Assembly (NCBI RefSeq): GCF_013149805.1
Contig: NZ_JABEZT010000007.1
Coordinates: 124,001 to 188,000 of the forward strand
Direction: 5' to 3'
Source of the DNA: Isoptericola chiayiensis
Lineage (GTDB): Bacteria; Actinomycetota; Actinomycetes; Actinomycetales; Cellulomonadaceae
DNA length: 64,000 nucleotides
The position numbers and the translations under genes are program-made. Shown in pieces: positions 35,915 through 50,210 of the stretch. Numbering within the stretch: the stretch's first letter is position 1; every line of letters begins with the position of its first letter. The notes under the pieces are model-generated. The model saw only the letters and a program-made list of their open reading frames with translations, was not told the DNA's origin and did no database searches.

Positions 35915-36579
35915 CACGCACCCACCTTCTCGTCGGCCTTGTCGGCCTTCGCGGCGAGACCGGCGGCCTGCGCGCGCAGGAGCGGGGCCGGAGCCACGTC
36001 CTCGAGCGGCAGACCACGGCGCGCGGCCACGGCGGCCGGCTCCTCGAGGCCCTTGAGGGCCGCGACGGTGGCGTGCACGATGTTGATCGCGTTCGACGAG
36101 CCGAGCGACTTGCTCAGCACGTCGTGGATGCCGGCGCACTCCAGCACGGCGCGCACCGGACCACCGGCGATCACACCGGTACCCGGGGAGGCCGGGCGCA
36201 GGAACACGACGCCGGCAGCCTCCTCGCCCTGGATGGGGTGCGGGATGGTGCCCTGGATGCGCGGGACGCGGAAGAAGTTCTTCTTCGCCTCCTCGACACC
36301 CTTGGCGATCGCCGAGGGCACCTCCTTGGCCTTGCCGTAGCCGACACCGACGGTGCCGTCGCCGTCGCCCACCACGACCAGCGCGGTGAAGCTGAAGCGG
36401 CGGCCGCCCTTGACGACCTTGGCGACGCGGTTGATCGTCACCACGCGCTCGACGAAGGCGTTCTTGTCGTCACCGCGGTTGTTGCCGCGGCGGTCGTCGC
36501 GCCGGTTGGAACGGCGACCGTCGTTCTTGGACTCGTTGGCGCCCTGGGGGGCGCCGGTGTTGCGCTGCCCTGCAGCCAT
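35914..36579 (-). CDS. rpsE: 30S ribosomal protein S5
   Basis: The protein has 221 residues. About 35 hydrophilic Arg/Asn/Asp-rich residues precede the S5 core ([35 protein letters not shown] and a C-terminal segment with [16 protein letters not shown]). S5 affects decoding fidelity, and the spectinomycin-loop residues around KVVKGG appear normal. The C-terminus is also extended by an Ala/Lys-rich tail. It is coupled to rpmD. Confidence 0.97.
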   Translation of the reverse strand: MAAGQRNTGAPQGANESKNDGRRSNRRDDRRGNNRGDDKNAFVERVVTINRVAKVVKGGRRFSFTALVVVGDGDGTVGVGYGKAKEVPSAIAKGVEEAKKNFFRVPRIQGTIPHPIQGEEAAGVVFLRPASPGTGVIAGGPVRAVLECAGIHDVLSKSLGSSNAINIVHATVAALKGLEEPAAVAARRGLPLEDVAPAPLLRAQAAGLAAKADKADEKVGA

Positions 36580-36616
36580 CAGAGGATCCTCATCTTCCGT
36601 GCGAACGTGGTCGTCA

Positions 36617-36988
36617 TCACAGCGCCAGACCGCCTTCGCGCGCGCCGTCGGCGACCGCAGCCACCCGACCGTGGTACTTGTTGCCGCCACGGTCGAAGAC
36701 CACGGCGTCGACACCGGCAGACTTCGCACGCTCGGCGACGAGCTCGCCGACCTTGCGGGCCTTGGCGGTCTTGTCGCCGTCCATCGCACGCAGGTCGGCC
36801 TCGAGCGTCGAGGCGGACGCGACGGTCTTGCCGACCGTGTCGTCCACGACCTGCGCCACCATGTGACGCGACGAGCGGGTCACGACGAGGCGCGGACGCG
36901 CCGTGGTGCCCTTGATCTTCTTGCGCAGGCGAAGGTGACGACGCTGACGAGCGACGCTCTTGCCCTTGCCGAGAACCTTGAGAGCCAT
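36617..36988 (-). CDS. rplR: 50S ribosomal protein L18
   Basis: The protein has 123 residues from ATG 36988, which overlaps the rplF stop by one base; an in-frame GTG one codon earlier is the alternative. The basic N-terminal region and the core ([46 protein letters not shown]) are standard. L18 binds 5S rRNA together with L5, which is encoded in the same cluster. Confidence 0.96.
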   Translation of the reverse strand: MALKVLGKGKSVARQRRHLRLRKKIKGTTARPRLVVTRSSRHMVAQVVDDTVGKTVASASTLEADLRAMDGDKTAKARKVGELVAERAKSAGVDAVVFDRGGNKYHGRVAAVADGAREGGLAL

Positions 36989-37524
36989 CACTTACCAGCC
37001 TTTCCGACCTTGCGACGGACGACCTCGTCGGCGTACCGCACACCCTTGCCCTTGTACGGCTCGGGCTTGCGGATCTTGCGGATGTTCGCCGCGACCTCGC
37101 CGACCTGCTGCTTGTCGATGCCGGCCACGGAGAACTTCGTCGGGCTCTCGACCGCGAAGGAGATGCCCTCCGGGGCGGAGACCTTCACCGGGTGCGAGAA
37201 GCCGAGGGCGAACTCGAGGTCCTGCCCCTTGGCCACCACGCGGTAACCGGTACCGACGATCTCGAGCTTCTTCTCGTAGCCCTGCGTCACGCCGACGATC
37301 ATGTTGGACAGCAGCGTGCGGGTCAGACCGTGCAGCGCACGCGACTCGCGCTCGTCGTCAGGACGACGCACCGAGAGGGTGCCGTCGTTCTGCTCGACGG
37401 TGATGGGGGCGGCGACCGTGTGGTCCAGGGTCCCCTTGGGGCCCTTGACCGTCACGAGCGCGCCGCTGATGGTGATCTCCACGCCGGACGGGACCGGAAC
37501 GGGGAGCTTGCCGATTCGAGACAT
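36988..37524 (-). CDS. rplF: 50S ribosomal protein L6
   Basis: The protein has 178 residues starting [17 protein letters not shown]. The two-repeat L6 fold ends with [13 protein letters not shown], the conserved signature near the sarcin-ricin loop. It lies 20 bp downstream of rpsH and overlaps rplR by one base. Confidence 0.97.
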   Translation of the reverse strand: MSRIGKLPVPVPSGVEITISGALVTVKGPKGTLDHTVAAPITVEQNDGTLSVRRPDDERESRALHGLTRTLLSNMIVGVTQGYEKKLEIVGTGYRVVAKGQDLEFALGFSHPVKVSAPEGISFAVESPTKFSVAGIDKQQVGEVAANIRKIRKPEPYKGKGVRYADEVVRRKVGKAGK

Positions 37525-37544
37525 TGGCGTCTCTCCTTTCCGGA

Positions 37545-37943
37545 TTACCAGACGTAGGCGAGGACCTCGCCGCCCACACCCTTGTCCTGCGCCTGACGGT
37601 CGGTCAGGAGGCCGGAGGAGGTGGACAGGATGGCCACGCCGAGGCCACCGAGGACCTTGGGCAGGTTGGTGGACTTCGCGTAGACGCGCAGGCCGGGCTT
37701 GGACACGCGGCGCACGCCGGTCAGCGCGCGCTCACGGCTCGGGCCGTACTTGAGGGTGAGGGTGAGGTTCTGCCCCACCGTCGCGTCCTCGACGGTCCAG
37801 CCGGCGATGTACCCCTCGGCCTGCAGGATCTCCGCGATGCGCGACTTCAGCTTCGAGAACGGCATGGTGACCGTGTCGTGGTGCGCCGAGTTCGCGTTGC
37901 GCAGACGCGTCAGCATGTCTGCGATCGGGTCGGTCATAGTCAT
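37545..37943 (-). CDS. rpsH: 30S ribosomal protein S8
   Basis: The protein has 132 residues beginning [19 protein letters not shown] second ATG two codons later is possible, but the longer form is usual in actinobacteria. The C-terminal [22 protein letters not shown] region binds 16S rRNA helix 21. In enteric bacteria S8 represses the spc operon; I found no equivalent mRNA site here. Confidence 0.96.
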   Translation of the reverse strand: MTMTDPIADMLTRLRNANSAHHDTVTMPFSKLKSRIAEILQAEGYIAGWTVEDATVGQNLTLTLKYGPSRERALTGVRRVSKPGLRVYAKSTNLPKVLGGLGVAILSTSSGLLTDRQAQDKGVGGEVLAYVW

Positions 37944-38019
37944 CGGGCTCTAGCCCTTCCTCGCCGGGGTATCCGTGCGGTGCTCGCCGAGCACCGCACG
38001 GACCTGCGGCGTAGTGGTT

Positions 38020-38205
38020 TTACCAGCTGCTCTTGGTGACGCCGGGGAGCTCACCGCGGTGGGCCATCTCCCGCAGGCAGATCCGGCACAGGCCGAACTT
38101 GCGGTAGACCGAGTGCGGACGACCGCACCGCTGGCACCGGGTGTAGGCACGCACGGCGAACTTCGGCTTGGCGTTCGCCTTGTTGATCAGGGCCTTCTTC
38201 GCCAT
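38020..38205 (-). CDS. rpsN: 30S ribosomal protein S14, zinc-binding type
   Basis: The 61-residue short form has two Cys pairs (CQRC and CRIC), forming the zinc ribbon of the C+ type. No zinc-independent 101-residue paralogue is in this window. It sits one base after rplE and 76 bp before rpsH. Zinc-replete growth is implied for use of this form. Confidence 0.96.
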   Translation of the reverse strand: MAKKALINKANAKPKFAVRAYTRCQRCGRPHSVYRKFGLCRICLREMAHRGELPGVTKSSW

Positions 38206-38206
38206 A

Positions 38207-38779
38207 TCAGTTCTCCTTGAAGGGGAAACCGAGACGGCGCAGCAAGGAGCGGCCCTCGTCGTCGGTCGTCGCCGTGGTCACGATCGTGATGTCCATACCG
38301 CGGACACGGTCGATCTTGTCCTGGTTGATCTCGTGGAACATCGACTGCTCCGTGAGACCGAACGTGTAGTTGCCGTGGCCGTCGAACTGCTTCGGGCTCA
38401 GACCGCGGAAGTCGCGGATGCGCGGCAGCGCGATCGACAGCAGCCGGTCGAGGAACTCCCACATGCGGTCGCCGCGCAGCGTGACGTGCGCACCGATCGG
38501 CATGCCCTCGCGCAGCTTGAACTGCGCGATGGACTTCTTCGCCCGGTTGATCGCCGGCTTCTGACCCGTGATCGCCGTGAGGTCGCGGATCGCGCCCTCG
38601 ATGAGCTTCGAGTCCTTGGCGGCGTCACCGACACCCATGTTGACGACGATCTTCGTCAGACCGGCGACCTGGTGGAGGTTCTCGTGGCCGAACTCCTCGC
38701 GGAGCGCCGCGACGATCTCCTCGCGGTACTTCTGCTTGAGGCGCGGCAGCGCCGGTGCCTCGAGAGTGGTGTCGGTCAT
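38207..38779 (-). CDS. rplE: 50S ribosomal protein L5
   Basis: The protein has 190 residues. The segments [35 protein letters not shown] and [14 protein letters not shown] identify L5, which binds 5S rRNA and contacts P-site tRNA. Its ATG overlaps the rplX stop by one base. Confidence 0.97.
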   Translation of the reverse strand: MTDTTLEAPALPRLKQKYREEIVAALREEFGHENLHQVAGLTKIVVNMGVGDAAKDSKLIEGAIRDLTAITGQKPAINRAKKSIAQFKLREGMPIGAHVTLRGDRMWEFLDRLLSIALPRIRDFRGLSPKQFDGHGNYTFGLTEQSMFHEINQDKIDRVRGMDITIVTTATTDDEGRSLLRRLGFPFKEN

Positions 38780-39120
38780 CAGATGTCCTTCCCGGAACGC
38801 TTGGCGTAGCGGACGCGCACCGTGCGGGTGCGACCGTCCTGCTCGACCTCCTCGAGGCGGAAGCCCACGCGGGTCGGCTTCTTGGTCTCGGGGTCGACCA
38901 GCATCACGTTGGACACGTGGATCGGGGCCTCGACCGTCTCGATGCCACCCGTGCGGGTGCCGCGCGCCGACTGGCCGGCCTTCACGTGCTTGGTCACGCG
39001 CTGGACGCCCTCGACGACGACACGGTCGGTGTCGGTCAGGACCTCGAGCACGCGGCCCGTCTTGCCCTTGTCGCGACCAGCGATCACCTGGACCTGGTCG
39101 CCCTTCTTGATCTTCGCCAT
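38779..39120 (-). CDS. rplX: 50S ribosomal protein L24
   Basis: The protein has 113 residues with an N-terminal KOW motif ([20 protein letters not shown]), the hallmark of L24. It starts large-subunit assembly near the tunnel exit. It is two bases after rplN and coupled to rplE. Confidence 0.97.
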   Translation of the reverse strand: MAKIKKGDQVQVIAGRDKGKTGRVLEVLTDTDRVVVEGVQRVTKHVKAGQSARGTRTGGIETVEAPIHVSNVMLVDPETKKPTRVGFRLEEVEQDGRTRTVRVRYAKRSGKDI

Positions 39121-39122
39121 GG

Positions 39123-39491
39123 TCAGAGCACCTCCGGGGCCAGCGAGATGATCTTCATGAACCGCTTGTCACGCAGCTCACGGCCGACCGGGCCGAAGAT
39201 ACGGGTGCCACGGGGCTCGCCGTCGTTCTTCAGGATCACGGCGGCGTTCTCGTCGAACTTGATGTAGGAACCGTCGGGACGACGGCGCTCCTTGACGGTC
39301 CGGACGATGACGGCCTTGACGACATCGCCCTTCTTCACGTTGCCGCCCGGGATCGCGTCCTTGACGGTGGCGACGATGGTGTCGCCGATACCGGCGTAGC
39401 GACGGCCGGAGCCACCGAGAACGCGGATGCAGAGGATCTCCTTGGCACCCGTGTTGTCGGCGACCCGCAGTCGCGACTCCTGCTGGATCAT
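39123..39491 (-). CDS. rplN: 50S ribosomal protein L14
   Basis: The protein has 122 residues, from [19 protein letters not shown] to the end LAPEVL, full length for L14. It lies at the subunit interface. A 134-bp gap with a hairpin separates it from rpsQ, the only sizeable break inside the S10-spc block, so rplN may have its own promoter or an attenuator. Confidence 0.97.
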   Translation of the reverse strand: MIQQESRLRVADNTGAKEILCIRVLGGSGRRYAGIGDTIVATVKDAIPGGNVKKGDVVKAVIVRTVKERRRPDGSYIKFDENAAVILKNDGEPRGTRIFGPVGRELRDKRFMKIISLAPEVL

Positions 39492-39519
39492 CGATTGATC
39501 TCCTGTCGTCGAGCTGGTT

Positions 39520-39544
39520 CTCGGCCCGGGCTGTCCCGGGCGAG
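39520..39544 (-). promoter_or_regulatory. Hairpin in the rpsQ-rplN gap
   Basis: CTCG-CCCGGG and CCCGGG-CGAG (39520-39530 with 39535-39544) pair into a 10-bp stem with one bulged G and a four-base loop. It lies 29 bp before the rplN start. It may be a weak attenuator or leader structure; the function is not established. Confidence 0.45.
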
Positions 39545-39625
39545 CCTGGCCGAACGGATAGTTGCTGTGGTGGGGACCCGGCGCATACGTGTGTCACACC
39601 GCGCCCCCACCGGGGAAGGTCTGTC

Positions 39626-39910
39626 TTACTTCGCCTTCTCGAGGATCTCCACCAGGCGCCACCGCTTGGTCGCGGACAGCGGGCGGGTCTCCATGATGAC
39701 GACCAGGTCGCCGATGCCGGCGGTGTTCTGCTCGTCGTGCACCTTGACCTTGTTGGTGCGGCGCATGACCTTGCCGTAGAGGGGGTGCTTCACGCGGTCC
39801 TCGACGGCGACGACGATGGTCTTGGCCATCTTGTCGCTGACGACGTAGCCACGGCGCACCTTGCGGGTCGACCGCTCCTCGGTGGTCACCGTCTCGGTGT
39901 TCTCGCTCAT
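39626..39910 (-). CDS. rpsQ: 30S ribosomal protein S17
   Basis: I chose ATG 39910 (94 residues), preceded by GTGAGG. A GTG five codons earlier would overlap the rpmC stop. The OB-fold core ([42 protein letters not shown]) is standard, with a short Thr/Glu-rich N-terminal extension. It is a primary 16S rRNA-binding protein. It is the last gene of the S10 part before the rplN gap. Confidence 0.95.
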   Translation of the reverse strand: MSENTETVTTEERSTRKVRRGYVVSDKMAKTIVVAVEDRVKHPLYGKVMRRTNKVKVHDEQNTAGIGDLVVIMETRPLSATKRWRLVEILEKAK

Positions 39911-39917
39911 CAGTGCC

Positions 39918-40157
39918 TCACTCACTCACGCTCGGGGCCGTACGGATGCCGAGCTCGCGCTCGCGCAGGACCGTGTAGATCCGCGCGATGTCGCGCTTGA
40001 CCGCCTTGAGGCGGCCGTGCGACTCGAGCTGGCCGGTGGCGGCCTGGAAGCGCAGGTTGAAGAGCTCTTCCTTCGACTCCTTGAGCTTCGCGACGAGGGT
40101 CTCGTCGTCGAAGCCGTCGAGGTCGGCGGGGGCCAGGCCCTGGGTACCGATAGCCAT
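39918..40157 (-). CDS. rpmC: 50S ribosomal protein L29
   Basis: The protein has 79 residues with the coiled-coil L29 core ([23 protein letters not shown]). It has a short N-terminal extension starting [13 protein letters not shown]. Its ATG overlaps the rplP stop by one base. It sits at the tunnel exit beside L23, a docking site for nascent-chain factors. Confidence 0.95.
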   Translation of the reverse strand: MAIGTQGLAPADLDGFDDETLVAKLKESKEELFNLRFQAATGQLESHGRLKAVKRDIARIYTVLRERELGIRTAPSVSE

Positions 40158-40576
40158 CAGTTCGCACCACCTTCGCGCACCACGAAACGGCACTTCATCG
40201 GAAGCTTGTGCATCGCGCGGCGCAGGGCCTCGCGTGCCAAGTCCTCGGGGACACCGGCCAACTCGAAGACGACGCGGCCGGGCTTGACGTTGGCGACCCA
40301 CCACTCCGGGGAGCCCTTGCCGGAACCCATGCGGGTCTCGGCGGGCTTCTTGGTCAGCGGGCGGTCCGGGTAGATGTTGATCCAGACCTTGCCGCCACGC
40401 TTGATGTGGCGGGTCATCGCGATACGAGCAGCCTCGATCTGGCGGTTCGTGACGTAGGCGGGCTCGAGAGCCTGGATGCCGTAGTCGCCGAACGAGATCG
40501 TGGTGCCACCCTTGGCCACGCCGGAGCGCTTGGGGTGGTGCTGCTTGCGGTGCTTGAGCCTGCGCGGGATCAGCAT
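40157..40576 (-). CDS. rplP: 50S ribosomal protein L16
   Basis: The protein has 139 residues starting [19 protein letters not shown]. The [17 protein letters not shown] segment identifies L16, which helps place aminoacyl-tRNA in the A site. It is three bases after rpsC and overlaps rpmC by one base. Confidence 0.97.
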   Translation of the reverse strand: MLIPRRLKHRKQHHPKRSGVAKGGTTISFGDYGIQALEPAYVTNRQIEAARIAMTRHIKRGGKVWINIYPDRPLTKKPAETRMGSGKGSPEWWVANVKPGRVVFELAGVPEDLAREALRRAMHKLPMKCRFVVREGGAN

Positions 40577-40579
40577 GAC

Positions 40580-41422
40580 TCAGGCCTCCGTTCCGGACTC
40601 GGGGGCCGCGGCCTGGTCGGCCGGGGCCGGCGCGTCGGACGCTGCGGGCGCCTCGGCAGCGGACTGCTTCGGCTGCGACTGACGCTCGTTGCGGTCGTTG
40701 CGACGCGGACCGCGACGCTCGCCACCACGGCCACCACGGCCCTGACGGGGAGCGGCGGCGGCCTGCTGCGCGGCGAACTCCTTCTCGGTGAGGTCGCCCT
40801 TGTAGACCCAGACCTTCACGCCGATGCGGCCGAACGTCGTCCGGGCCTCGAAGAAGCCGTAGTCGATGTTCGCGCGCAGCGTGTGCAGCGGCACACGACC
40901 CTCGCGGTAGAACTCCGACCGGCTCATCTCGGCACCGCCGAGGCGACCCGCGACCTGCACGCGGATGCCCTTCGCGCCGGCGCGCTGCGCGGACTGGATG
41001 CCCTTGCGCATGGCGCGACGGAAGGAGACGCGGCTCGCGAGCTGCTCGGCGATGCCCTGTGCGACCAGCTGCGCGTCGATCTCGGCGTTCTTGACCTCGA
41101 GGATGTTGAGCTGGACCTGCTTGCCCGTGAGCTTCTCGAGCTCGCCGCGGATGCGGTCGGCCTCGGCACCGCGCCGGCCGATGACGATGCCCGGACGCGC
41201 CGTGTGGATGTCCACGCGGACGCGGTCGCGGGTGCGCTCGATCTCGACCTTGGAGATGCCGGCCCGCTCGAGGCCGGTGCTCATGAGCTTGCGGATCTCG
41301 ACGTCCTCGCGGACGTAGTCGCGGTACCGCTGACCAGGCTTGGTGCTGTCGGCGAACCAGCGCGACCGGTGGTCGGTGGTGATGCCGAGGCGGTACCCGT
41401 GCGGGTGAATCTTCTGCCCCAC
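40580..41422 (-). CDS. rpsC: 30S ribosomal protein S3
   Basis: The protein has 280 residues from GTG 41422. The KH domain ([18 protein letters not shown]) and the C-terminal core ([22 protein letters not shown]) are intact. A further tail of about 65 residues, rich in Arg, Gln, Ala and Pro, makes it longer than the 210-240-residue norm, as in other actinobacteria. S3 forms the mRNA entry channel. Its start overlaps the rplV stop by one base. Confidence 0.97.
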   Translation of the reverse strand: MGQKIHPHGYRLGITTDHRSRWFADSTKPGQRYRDYVREDVEIRKLMSTGLERAGISKVEIERTRDRVRVDIHTARPGIVIGRRGAEADRIRGELEKLTGKQVQLNILEVKNAEIDAQLVAQGIAEQLASRVSFRRAMRKGIQSAQRAGAKGIRVQVAGRLGGAEMSRSEFYREGRVPLHTLRANIDYGFFEARTTFGRIGVKVWVYKGDLTEKEFAAQQAAAAPRQGRGGRGGERRGPRRNDRNERQSQPKQSAAEAPAASDAPAPADQAAAPESGTEA

Positions 41423-41790
41423 TATCGGGCCCCTTCCTTCTGCTCACGCGGTGCGACGACCACGGTGATGTGGCTGGTGCGCTTGAGGATCCGGCTGGCA
41501 CGCCCCTGAGCACGCGGACGGAACCGCTTGAGGGTCGGGCCCTCGTCCACGTACACCTCGGAGACCACGTAGTCGGTCTCGTCGAAGCGCTCGCTCGCGC
41601 GGTCGGCCTTCACCCGTGCGTTGGCCACAGCGGACTCGACGACCTTGCGGACCGGCTCGCTCGCGGCCTGCGGCGCGAACTTCAGCACCGCGACGGCCTC
41701 GGCGGCCTGCTTGCCACGGATGAGGTCCACGACGCGCCGGGCCTTCTGGGGCGTGACACGGACGAACCGCGCCTGCGCCTTGGCTTCCAT
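41422..41790 (-). CDS. rplV: 50S ribosomal protein L22
   Basis: The protein has 122 residues. [18 protein letters not shown] and the tunnel beta-hairpin region around [17 protein letters not shown] identify L22; the hairpin lines the peptide exit tunnel near the macrolide site and looks undisturbed. It lies between rpsS and rpsC. Confidence 0.97.
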   Translation of the reverse strand: MEAKAQARFVRVTPQKARRVVDLIRGKQAAEAVAVLKFAPQAASEPVRKVVESAVANARVKADRASERFDETDYVVSEVYVDEGPTLKRFRPRAQGRASRILKRTSHITVVVAPREQKEGAR

Positions 41791-41834
41791 TGCTGTCCTG
41801 CTTCCTTTTCTCAGACCGTCGGGGTCGACGCCGC

Positions 41835-42116
41835 TCAGCGGCGACGGCCCTTCCGGTCGTCCTTCACGTGGCCGCGGAAAGTCCGCGTGGGGGCGAACTC
41901 GCCCAGCTTGTGGCCGACCATCGCCTCGGTCACGAAGACCGGGACGTGCTTGCGGCCGTCGTGCACGGCGAAGGTGTGACCGAGGAAGTCGGGCGTGATG
42001 ACCGACCGACGGGACCAGGTCTTGATGACGTTCTTGGTCCCCTTCTCGTTCTGGACGTCCACCTTCTTCTGCAGGTGGTCGTCGACGAAGGGGCCCTTCT
42101 TCAGGCTACGAGGCAT
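41835..42116 (-). CDS. rpsS: 30S ribosomal protein S19
   Basis: The protein has 93 residues starting [40 protein letters not shown] and [16 protein letters not shown] are standard. It sits in the head of the 30S subunit with S13. It lies 15 bp after rplB. Confidence 0.97.
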   Translation of the reverse strand: MPRSLKKGPFVDDHLQKKVDVQNEKGTKNVIKTWSRRSVITPDFLGHTFAVHDGRKHVPVFVTEAMVGHKLGEFAPTRTFRGHVKDDRKGRRR

Positions 42117-42131
42117 CTGTCAGGCTCCTTA

Positions 42132-42968
<837 letters not shown>

Positions 42969-42999
42969 GGAAGTAGTCCTCGATCTGCTCTCGTGCGGC

Positions 43000-43302
43000 T
43001 CAGCCGACCGGACCGCCGAAGATGTCGATCGAACCCTCGCGGAGGGTGACGATCGCACGCTTCGTGTCCTTGCGCTTGCCCAGGCCGTAGCGCGTGCGAC
43101 GCGCCTTGCCCTTGCGGTTGATCGTGTTCACCGAGGCGACCTTGACGCCGAACACCTGCTCGACCGCGATCTTGATCTCGGTCTTGTTGGCGTCCGGGGC
43201 CACGACGAAGGTGTACTTGCCCTCGTCGAGGAGGTTGTAGGACTTCTCGGAGACGACCGGCGCGATCAGGATGTCGCGCGGGTCCTTCGTCACGGCGGTC
43301 AC
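43000..43302 (-). CDS. rplW: 50S ribosomal protein L23
   Basis: The protein has 100 residues from a GTG that overlaps the rplD stop by four bases (GTGA). The core, with [21 protein letters not shown] and [20 protein letters not shown], matches L23, the docking platform for trigger factor and SRP at the tunnel exit. Confidence 0.97.
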   Translation of the reverse strand: MTAVTKDPRDILIAPVVSEKSYNLLDEGKYTFVVAPDANKTEIKIAVEQVFGVKVASVNTINRKGKARRTRYGLGKRKDTKRAIVTLREGSIDIFGGPVG

Positions 43303-43997
43303 TTGGCGGCCTCCTTGGCGGTCGCTGCTTCACCCTCGGTCGCGACGGCCTTCACGGACTTGCCCGTGGCCGGGCCCGCCAGGAACGCGTCGAGCGCACC
43401 CTGCGTGAAGACGACGTCGTCGGAGACGAGCACGTCGTAGGTGTTCAGCTGGTCCGCGGTCAGCAGGTGGACCTGCTCGACGTTGCGGAGCGACTTGACG
43501 GTCACCTCGTCCGAGCGCTCGGTCACGACCAGCACGTGGGTGCTGTCGGTCAGCGCGGAGAGCGTGCCGAGAGCGGTCTTGGTCGAGGGCACGCCGTCGA
43601 GGCCGAAGCCCGACACCACGTGCACGCGGCCGGCGCGCGCCCGGTCCGACAGGGCACCGCGCAGGGCGGCGGCCTTCATCTTCTTCGGGGTGCGCTGGTC
43701 GTACGAGCGCGGCTGCGGGCCGTGGACGGTGCCACCGCCGGCGAACTGCGGGGCGCGGACCGAACCCTGGCGGGCGCGGCCGGTGCCCTTCTGCTTGTAC
43801 GGCTTCTTGCCACCACCGCGCACGTCGGCGCGGGTCTTGGTGGCTGCGGTGCCCTGGCGCGACGCAGCGCGCTGGGCGACGACCACCTGGTGGATCAGGG
43901 GGACGTTCGTGGCGACGTCGAACACCTCGGCCGGGAGCTCGGCGGTGCCGGCCTTCTTGCCCGAGGCGTCGAGCACGTCGACGGTCAGGTTAGCCAT
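43299..43997 (-). CDS. rplD: 50S ribosomal protein L4
   Basis: The protein has 232 residues. The tunnel loop ([19 protein letters not shown]) and the globular part, with [21 protein letters not shown], identify L4. L4 autoregulates the S10 operon in E. coli; whether it does so here is unknown. It is five bases after rplC and coupled to rplW. Confidence 0.97.
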   Translation of the reverse strand: MANLTVDVLDASGKKAGTAELPAEVFDVATNVPLIHQVVVAQRAASRQGTAATKTRADVRGGGKKPYKQKGTGRARQGSVRAPQFAGGGTVHGPQPRSYDQRTPKKMKAAALRGALSDRARAGRVHVVSGFGLDGVPSTKTALGTLSALTDSTHVLVVTERSDEVTVKSLRNVEQVHLLTADQLNTYDVLVSDDVVFTQGALDAFLAGPATGKSVKAVATEGEAATAKEAAK

Positions 43998-44002
43998 CGG
44001 TC

Positions 44003-44656
44003 TCAGGCTCCCTTCGCGGCGGTACGGACGAGGACGATGCCGCCCTTGGGGCCCGGGACGGCGCCCTTGACGAGCAGCAGACCCTTCTCCGCGTCGACCG
44101 CGTGGACGGTCAGGTTCTGGACGGTCTTGCGGGCGTGGCCCATGCGACCGGCCATGCGCATGCCGCGGAAGACGCGCGACGGCGTGGAGGCGCCGCCGAT
44201 CGAGCCCGGCTTGCGGTGGTTGCGGTGCGCACCGTGCGAGGCGCCGACGCCGGCGAAGCCGTGACGCTTCATCACACCGGCGGTGCCCTTGCCCTTGGTG
44301 GTGCCGACGACGTCGACCACGGCGCCGGCCTCGAAGGCGGCGGCGGTGATCTCCTGGCCGAGCGTGTACTCGGAGGAGTCGTCGGTACGGATCTCGGCCA
44401 CGTGACGGCGCGGCGTGACGCCGGCCTTCTCGAAGTGGCCCTTGAGCGGCTTGGTGACCTTGCGCGGGTCGATCTGGCCGGCGGCGAGCTGGACGGCCGC
44501 GTAGCCGTCCGCCTCCGCGTCGCGGACCTGCGTCACCACGTTGGTGGGGACGGACACGACGGTCACGGGGACGACCTTGCCGGACTCGTCCCAGGCCTGC
44601 GTCATGCCGAGCTTGGTGCCGAGCACCGCGGTCACGTTCTTCTGCTGGTTGGTCAT
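44003..44656 (-). CDS. rplC: 50S ribosomal protein L3
   Basis: The protein has 217 residues. [23 protein letters not shown] at the start and the central [21 protein letters not shown] loop, which reaches towards the peptidyl-transferase centre, are typical of L3. It lies 14 bp after rpsJ. Confidence 0.97.
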   Translation of the reverse strand: MTNQQKNVTAVLGTKLGMTQAWDESGKVVPVTVVSVPTNVVTQVRDAEADGYAAVQLAAGQIDPRKVTKPLKGHFEKAGVTPRRHVAEIRTDDSSEYTLGQEITAAAFEAGAVVDVVGTTKGKGTAGVMKRHGFAGVGASHGAHRNHRKPGSIGGASTPSRVFRGMRMAGRMGHARKTVQNLTVHAVDAEKGLLLVKGAVPGPKGGIVLVRTAAKGA

Positions 44657-44670
44657 GATCTCTTCCAGCC

Positions 44671-44979
44671 TCAGAGCTTGATCTCGATGTTCACGTCGGC
44701 CGGCAGGTCGATACGCATCAGCGAGTCGACGGCCTTCGGCGTGGGGTCGATGATGTCGATCAGCCGCTTGTGAGTACGCATCTCGAAGTGCTCACGGCTG
44801 TCCTTGTACTTGTGAGGCGACCGGATGACGGTGAAGACGTTCTTCTCCGTCGGCAGCGGCACCGGACCCACGACCGTCGCACCAGCGCGGGTCACCGTGT
44901 CGACGATCTTGCGCGCCGAGCTGTCGATGACCTCGTGGTCGTAGGACTTGAGCCGGATGCGGATCTTCTGTCCCGCCAT
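44671..44979 (-). CDS. rpsJ: 30S ribosomal protein S10
   Basis: The protein has 102 residues starting [20 protein letters not shown]10 also acts as NusE in antitermination complexes. It is the first gene of the S10 cluster. A 470-bp gap to tuf holds its promoter and the tuf terminator. Confidence 0.98.
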   Translation of the reverse strand: MAGQKIRIRLKSYDHEVIDSSARKIVDTVTRAGATVVGPVPLPTEKNVFTVIRSPHKYKDSREHFEMRTHKRLIDIIDPTPKAVDSLMRIDLPADVNIEIKL

Positions 44980-45360
44980 GGCGTCGTCTGACTCTCTCTC
45001 TCGAACCGCTACTGTCCGACCCCCGCGCTCGGGCGTGTCGCTTAGCGCGACAGGCTCGGGCGCACCGATTGGCATGGGGCCGTTGGGTGTGGACCGCGGT
45101 GCGGACCACGACGTTTGTGCACGCCTGTCGAAACTTGTGTCTCGTGGGGCGCTCGTGCGCGTCGACAGCCGGCATCCCCACGACTCCCCCGGCAGGGGGA
45201 GGCCGCTCCTGGTACCGCCACCGACCGGAGGCCGTGGCGTGCACCGCGGTGCTACACACTGTTCGACACGAGAAAGAACGCGCCCTTGACAGGCAACTTG
45301 ACCATCTTGCCACACGAGGGCCGGTCAATCCAAGCCCTCGCGGGTGTGACGCCGGACGCA
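44980..45360 (-). promoter_or_regulatory. S10 cluster leader and promoter region
   Basis: No gene lies here. On the minus strand, a GATTGACC / GGCAAGATGG stretch around 45306-45329 holds the best promoter candidate: TTGGAT, 18 bp, CAAGAT, or TTGACC with a short spacer. Transcription from there would give a leader of about 320 bases before rpsJ. Small hairpins such as TGTCGC-N5-GCGACA near 45036-45052 are present, but none is a recognised L4 or S10 regulatory structure. Confidence 0.45.
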
Positions 45361-45401
45361 CCCGAGGCCCGGACCCCGCTGACGGGGGCCCGGGCCTCGG
45401 G
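45361..45401 (-). terminator. Terminator after tuf
   Basis: The outer arms CCCGAGGCCCGG (45361-45372) and CCGGGCCTCGGG (45390-45401) enclose an inner CCCCG-CTGA-CGGGG stem. The hairpin starts 49 bp beyond the tuf stop and marks the end of the rpsL-rpsG-fusA-tuf cluster. Confidence 0.85.
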
Positions 45402-45450
45402 ACAGGTCCGGTGGAGCTCAGCTCCCCAGGATCACCTGATGATCAGACGA

Positions 45451-46647
<1,197 letters not shown>

Positions 46648-46774
46648 TGGGTCCTCCTGGGACTTGGGTAGATGTTCCGAACGATTGCGAGTGTCGGCCG
46701 ATCAAGCCTAACCCGCGGGGCGTTGCGGTTCTCCTACAGGTTGATGGTTGTGCAGGTGTTCGACCTGTGGGGAC

Positions 46775-48877
<2,103 letters not shown>

Positions 48878-48953
48878 GGTGTCTTACCCCTCGGGTCAGT
48901 GGGACGTCGGGAACCGGTGCCGGAGACCCGGCCGCGGGCCGGCTCCGGATCCG

Positions 48954-48986
48954 CGGACGACCCCGGGGATCCCCCGGGGTCGTCCG
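48954..48986 (-). terminator. Strong hairpin between rpsG and fusA
   Basis: The 15-bp stem CGGACGACCCCGGGG / CCCCGGGGTCGTCCG (48954-48968 with 48972-48986) has the loop ATC. It lies six bases beyond the rpsG stop and about 75 bp before the fusA start. It is inside a cluster usually cotranscribed, so it may be a partial terminator or an mRNA-stability element. Confidence 0.75.
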
Positions 48987-48992
48987 AGCGCA

Positions 48993-49463
48993 TCACCAGC
49001 GGTAGTGCGCGAAGGCCTTGTTGGACTCGGCCATCTTGTGCATGTCCTCGCGGCGCTTGACCGCGGCACCGAGACCGTTCGAGGCGTCGAGGATCTCGTT
49101 CATGAGCCGCTCGGTCATCGTCTTCTCGCGGCGGGCCCGCGAGAAGTCGGTGAGCCAGCGCAGCGCGAGGGTCGTCGAGCGCGACGGGCGCACCTCGACC
49201 GGCACCTGGTAGGTCGCACCACCGACACGGCGGGAGCGGACCTCGAGGGCCGGGCGGACGTTCTCGAGCGCGCGCTTGAGGACGACGACCGGGTCCTGGT
49301 CGGTCTTCGCCCGGACGCCCTCGAGGGCGCCGTAGACGATCGCCTCGGCGGTGGACTTCTTGCCGTCGAGCAGCACCTTGTTGATGAGCTGCGTCACGAC
49401 GGGGGACCCGTACACCGGGTCGACGATGAGCGGCCGCTTGGGGGCCGGACCCTTGCGGGGCAT
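48993..49463 (-). CDS. rpsG: 30S ribosomal protein S7
   Basis: The protein has 156 residues starting [16 protein letters not shown]. The S7 core ([25 protein letters not shown] and [15 protein letters not shown]) is complete. It nucleates assembly of the 30S head. Its start overlaps the rpsL stop by one base. Confidence 0.98.
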   Translation of the reverse strand: MPRKGPAPKRPLIVDPVYGSPVVTQLINKVLLDGKKSTAEAIVYGALEGVRAKTDQDPVVVLKRALENVRPALEVRSRRVGGATYQVPVEVRPSRSTTLALRWLTDFSRARREKTMTERLMNEILDASNGLGAAVKRREDMHKMAESNKAFAHYRW

Positions 49464-49837
49464 CAGGCCTTCTCCTTCTTCGCGCCGTACCGGGAACGCG
49501 CCTGCTGGCGGCCCTTGACACCCTGGGTGTCGAGGGCGCCGCGCACGATCTTGTACCGGACACCGGGCAGGTCCTTCACACGACCGCCGCGGACGAGCAC
49601 GATCGAGTGCTCCTGGAGGTTGTGGCCCACACCGGGGATGTAGGCGGTCACCTCGATACCGGAGGAGAGCTTCACACGCGCGACCTTGCGGAGCGCCGAG
49701 TTCGGCTTCTTGGGGGTGGTGGTGTACACACGGGTGCACACGCCGCGCCGCTGCGGGGAACCCTTGAGCGCCGGAGTCTTCGACTTCCCGGCCTTCGAGG
49801 TCCGGCCCTTGCGGACGAGCTGCTGGATCGTAGGCAC
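49463..49837 (-). CDS. rpsL: 30S ribosomal protein S12
   Basis: The protein has 124 residues from GTG 49837, with GGAGAC upstream. The [11 protein letters not shown] start and the [17 protein letters not shown] and [15 protein letters not shown] loops are wild type at the lysines where streptomycin-resistance changes occur. S12 controls decoding accuracy. It heads the str cluster after a long leader. Confidence 0.98.
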   Translation of the reverse strand: MPTIQQLVRKGRTSKAGKSKTPALKGSPQRRGVCTRVYTTTPKKPNSALRKVARVKLSSGIEVTAYIPGVGHNLQEHSIVLVRGGRVKDLPGVRYKIVRGALDTQGVKGRQQARSRYGAKKEKA

Positions 49838-50124
49838 TACGTCTCCGTCGTCTCTCGAGCTCTCGGAGGCCGTGCCGGCCCCCGACTGGTGGTCTGTTCT
49901 GGCTTGTGCGCGCCGATCGCAGGCGGCACCCGCGGCCCTCGCGGACCGCAACGCCACTTACCACCGGCTCGATGGCCCGGGGCTGCGCTCGACCTCCTCG
50001 CCGAGGAGTGGGCGCCCGACCCGGGATGCTCGTGCGATCGTCGGCGGCGCATCCGGCCGACCGTCCGAGTGCAAGCTCGGAGGAACAGCGGAGGCACGGC
50101 ACGACGGCACGGGCACGGCTTCCA
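49838..50124 (-). promoter_or_regulatory. Long rpsL leader
   Basis: About 280 untranslated bases separate the promoter from the rpsL start. I found no convincing reading frame on this strand. The stretch has several GC-rich self-complementary parts but no structure I can name. It may be a regulatory leader for the str cluster. Confidence 0.5.
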
Positions 50125-50153
50125 AGACTACCCGCGGTGGCAAGCGTGGTCAA
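50125..50153 (-). promoter_or_regulatory. Promoter of rpsL-rpsG-fusA-tuf
   Basis: TTGACC (50148-50153) and TAGTCT (50125-50130) are spaced by exactly 17 bp on the minus strand. Both hexamers are identical to those of the kduI promoter. Confidence 0.82.
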
Positions 50154-50210
50154 AGGGTGAGACGACGGCGCCGCTGTGACGTCCGTCGCCCAGGTGCCGG
50201 AGCAGGCAAG

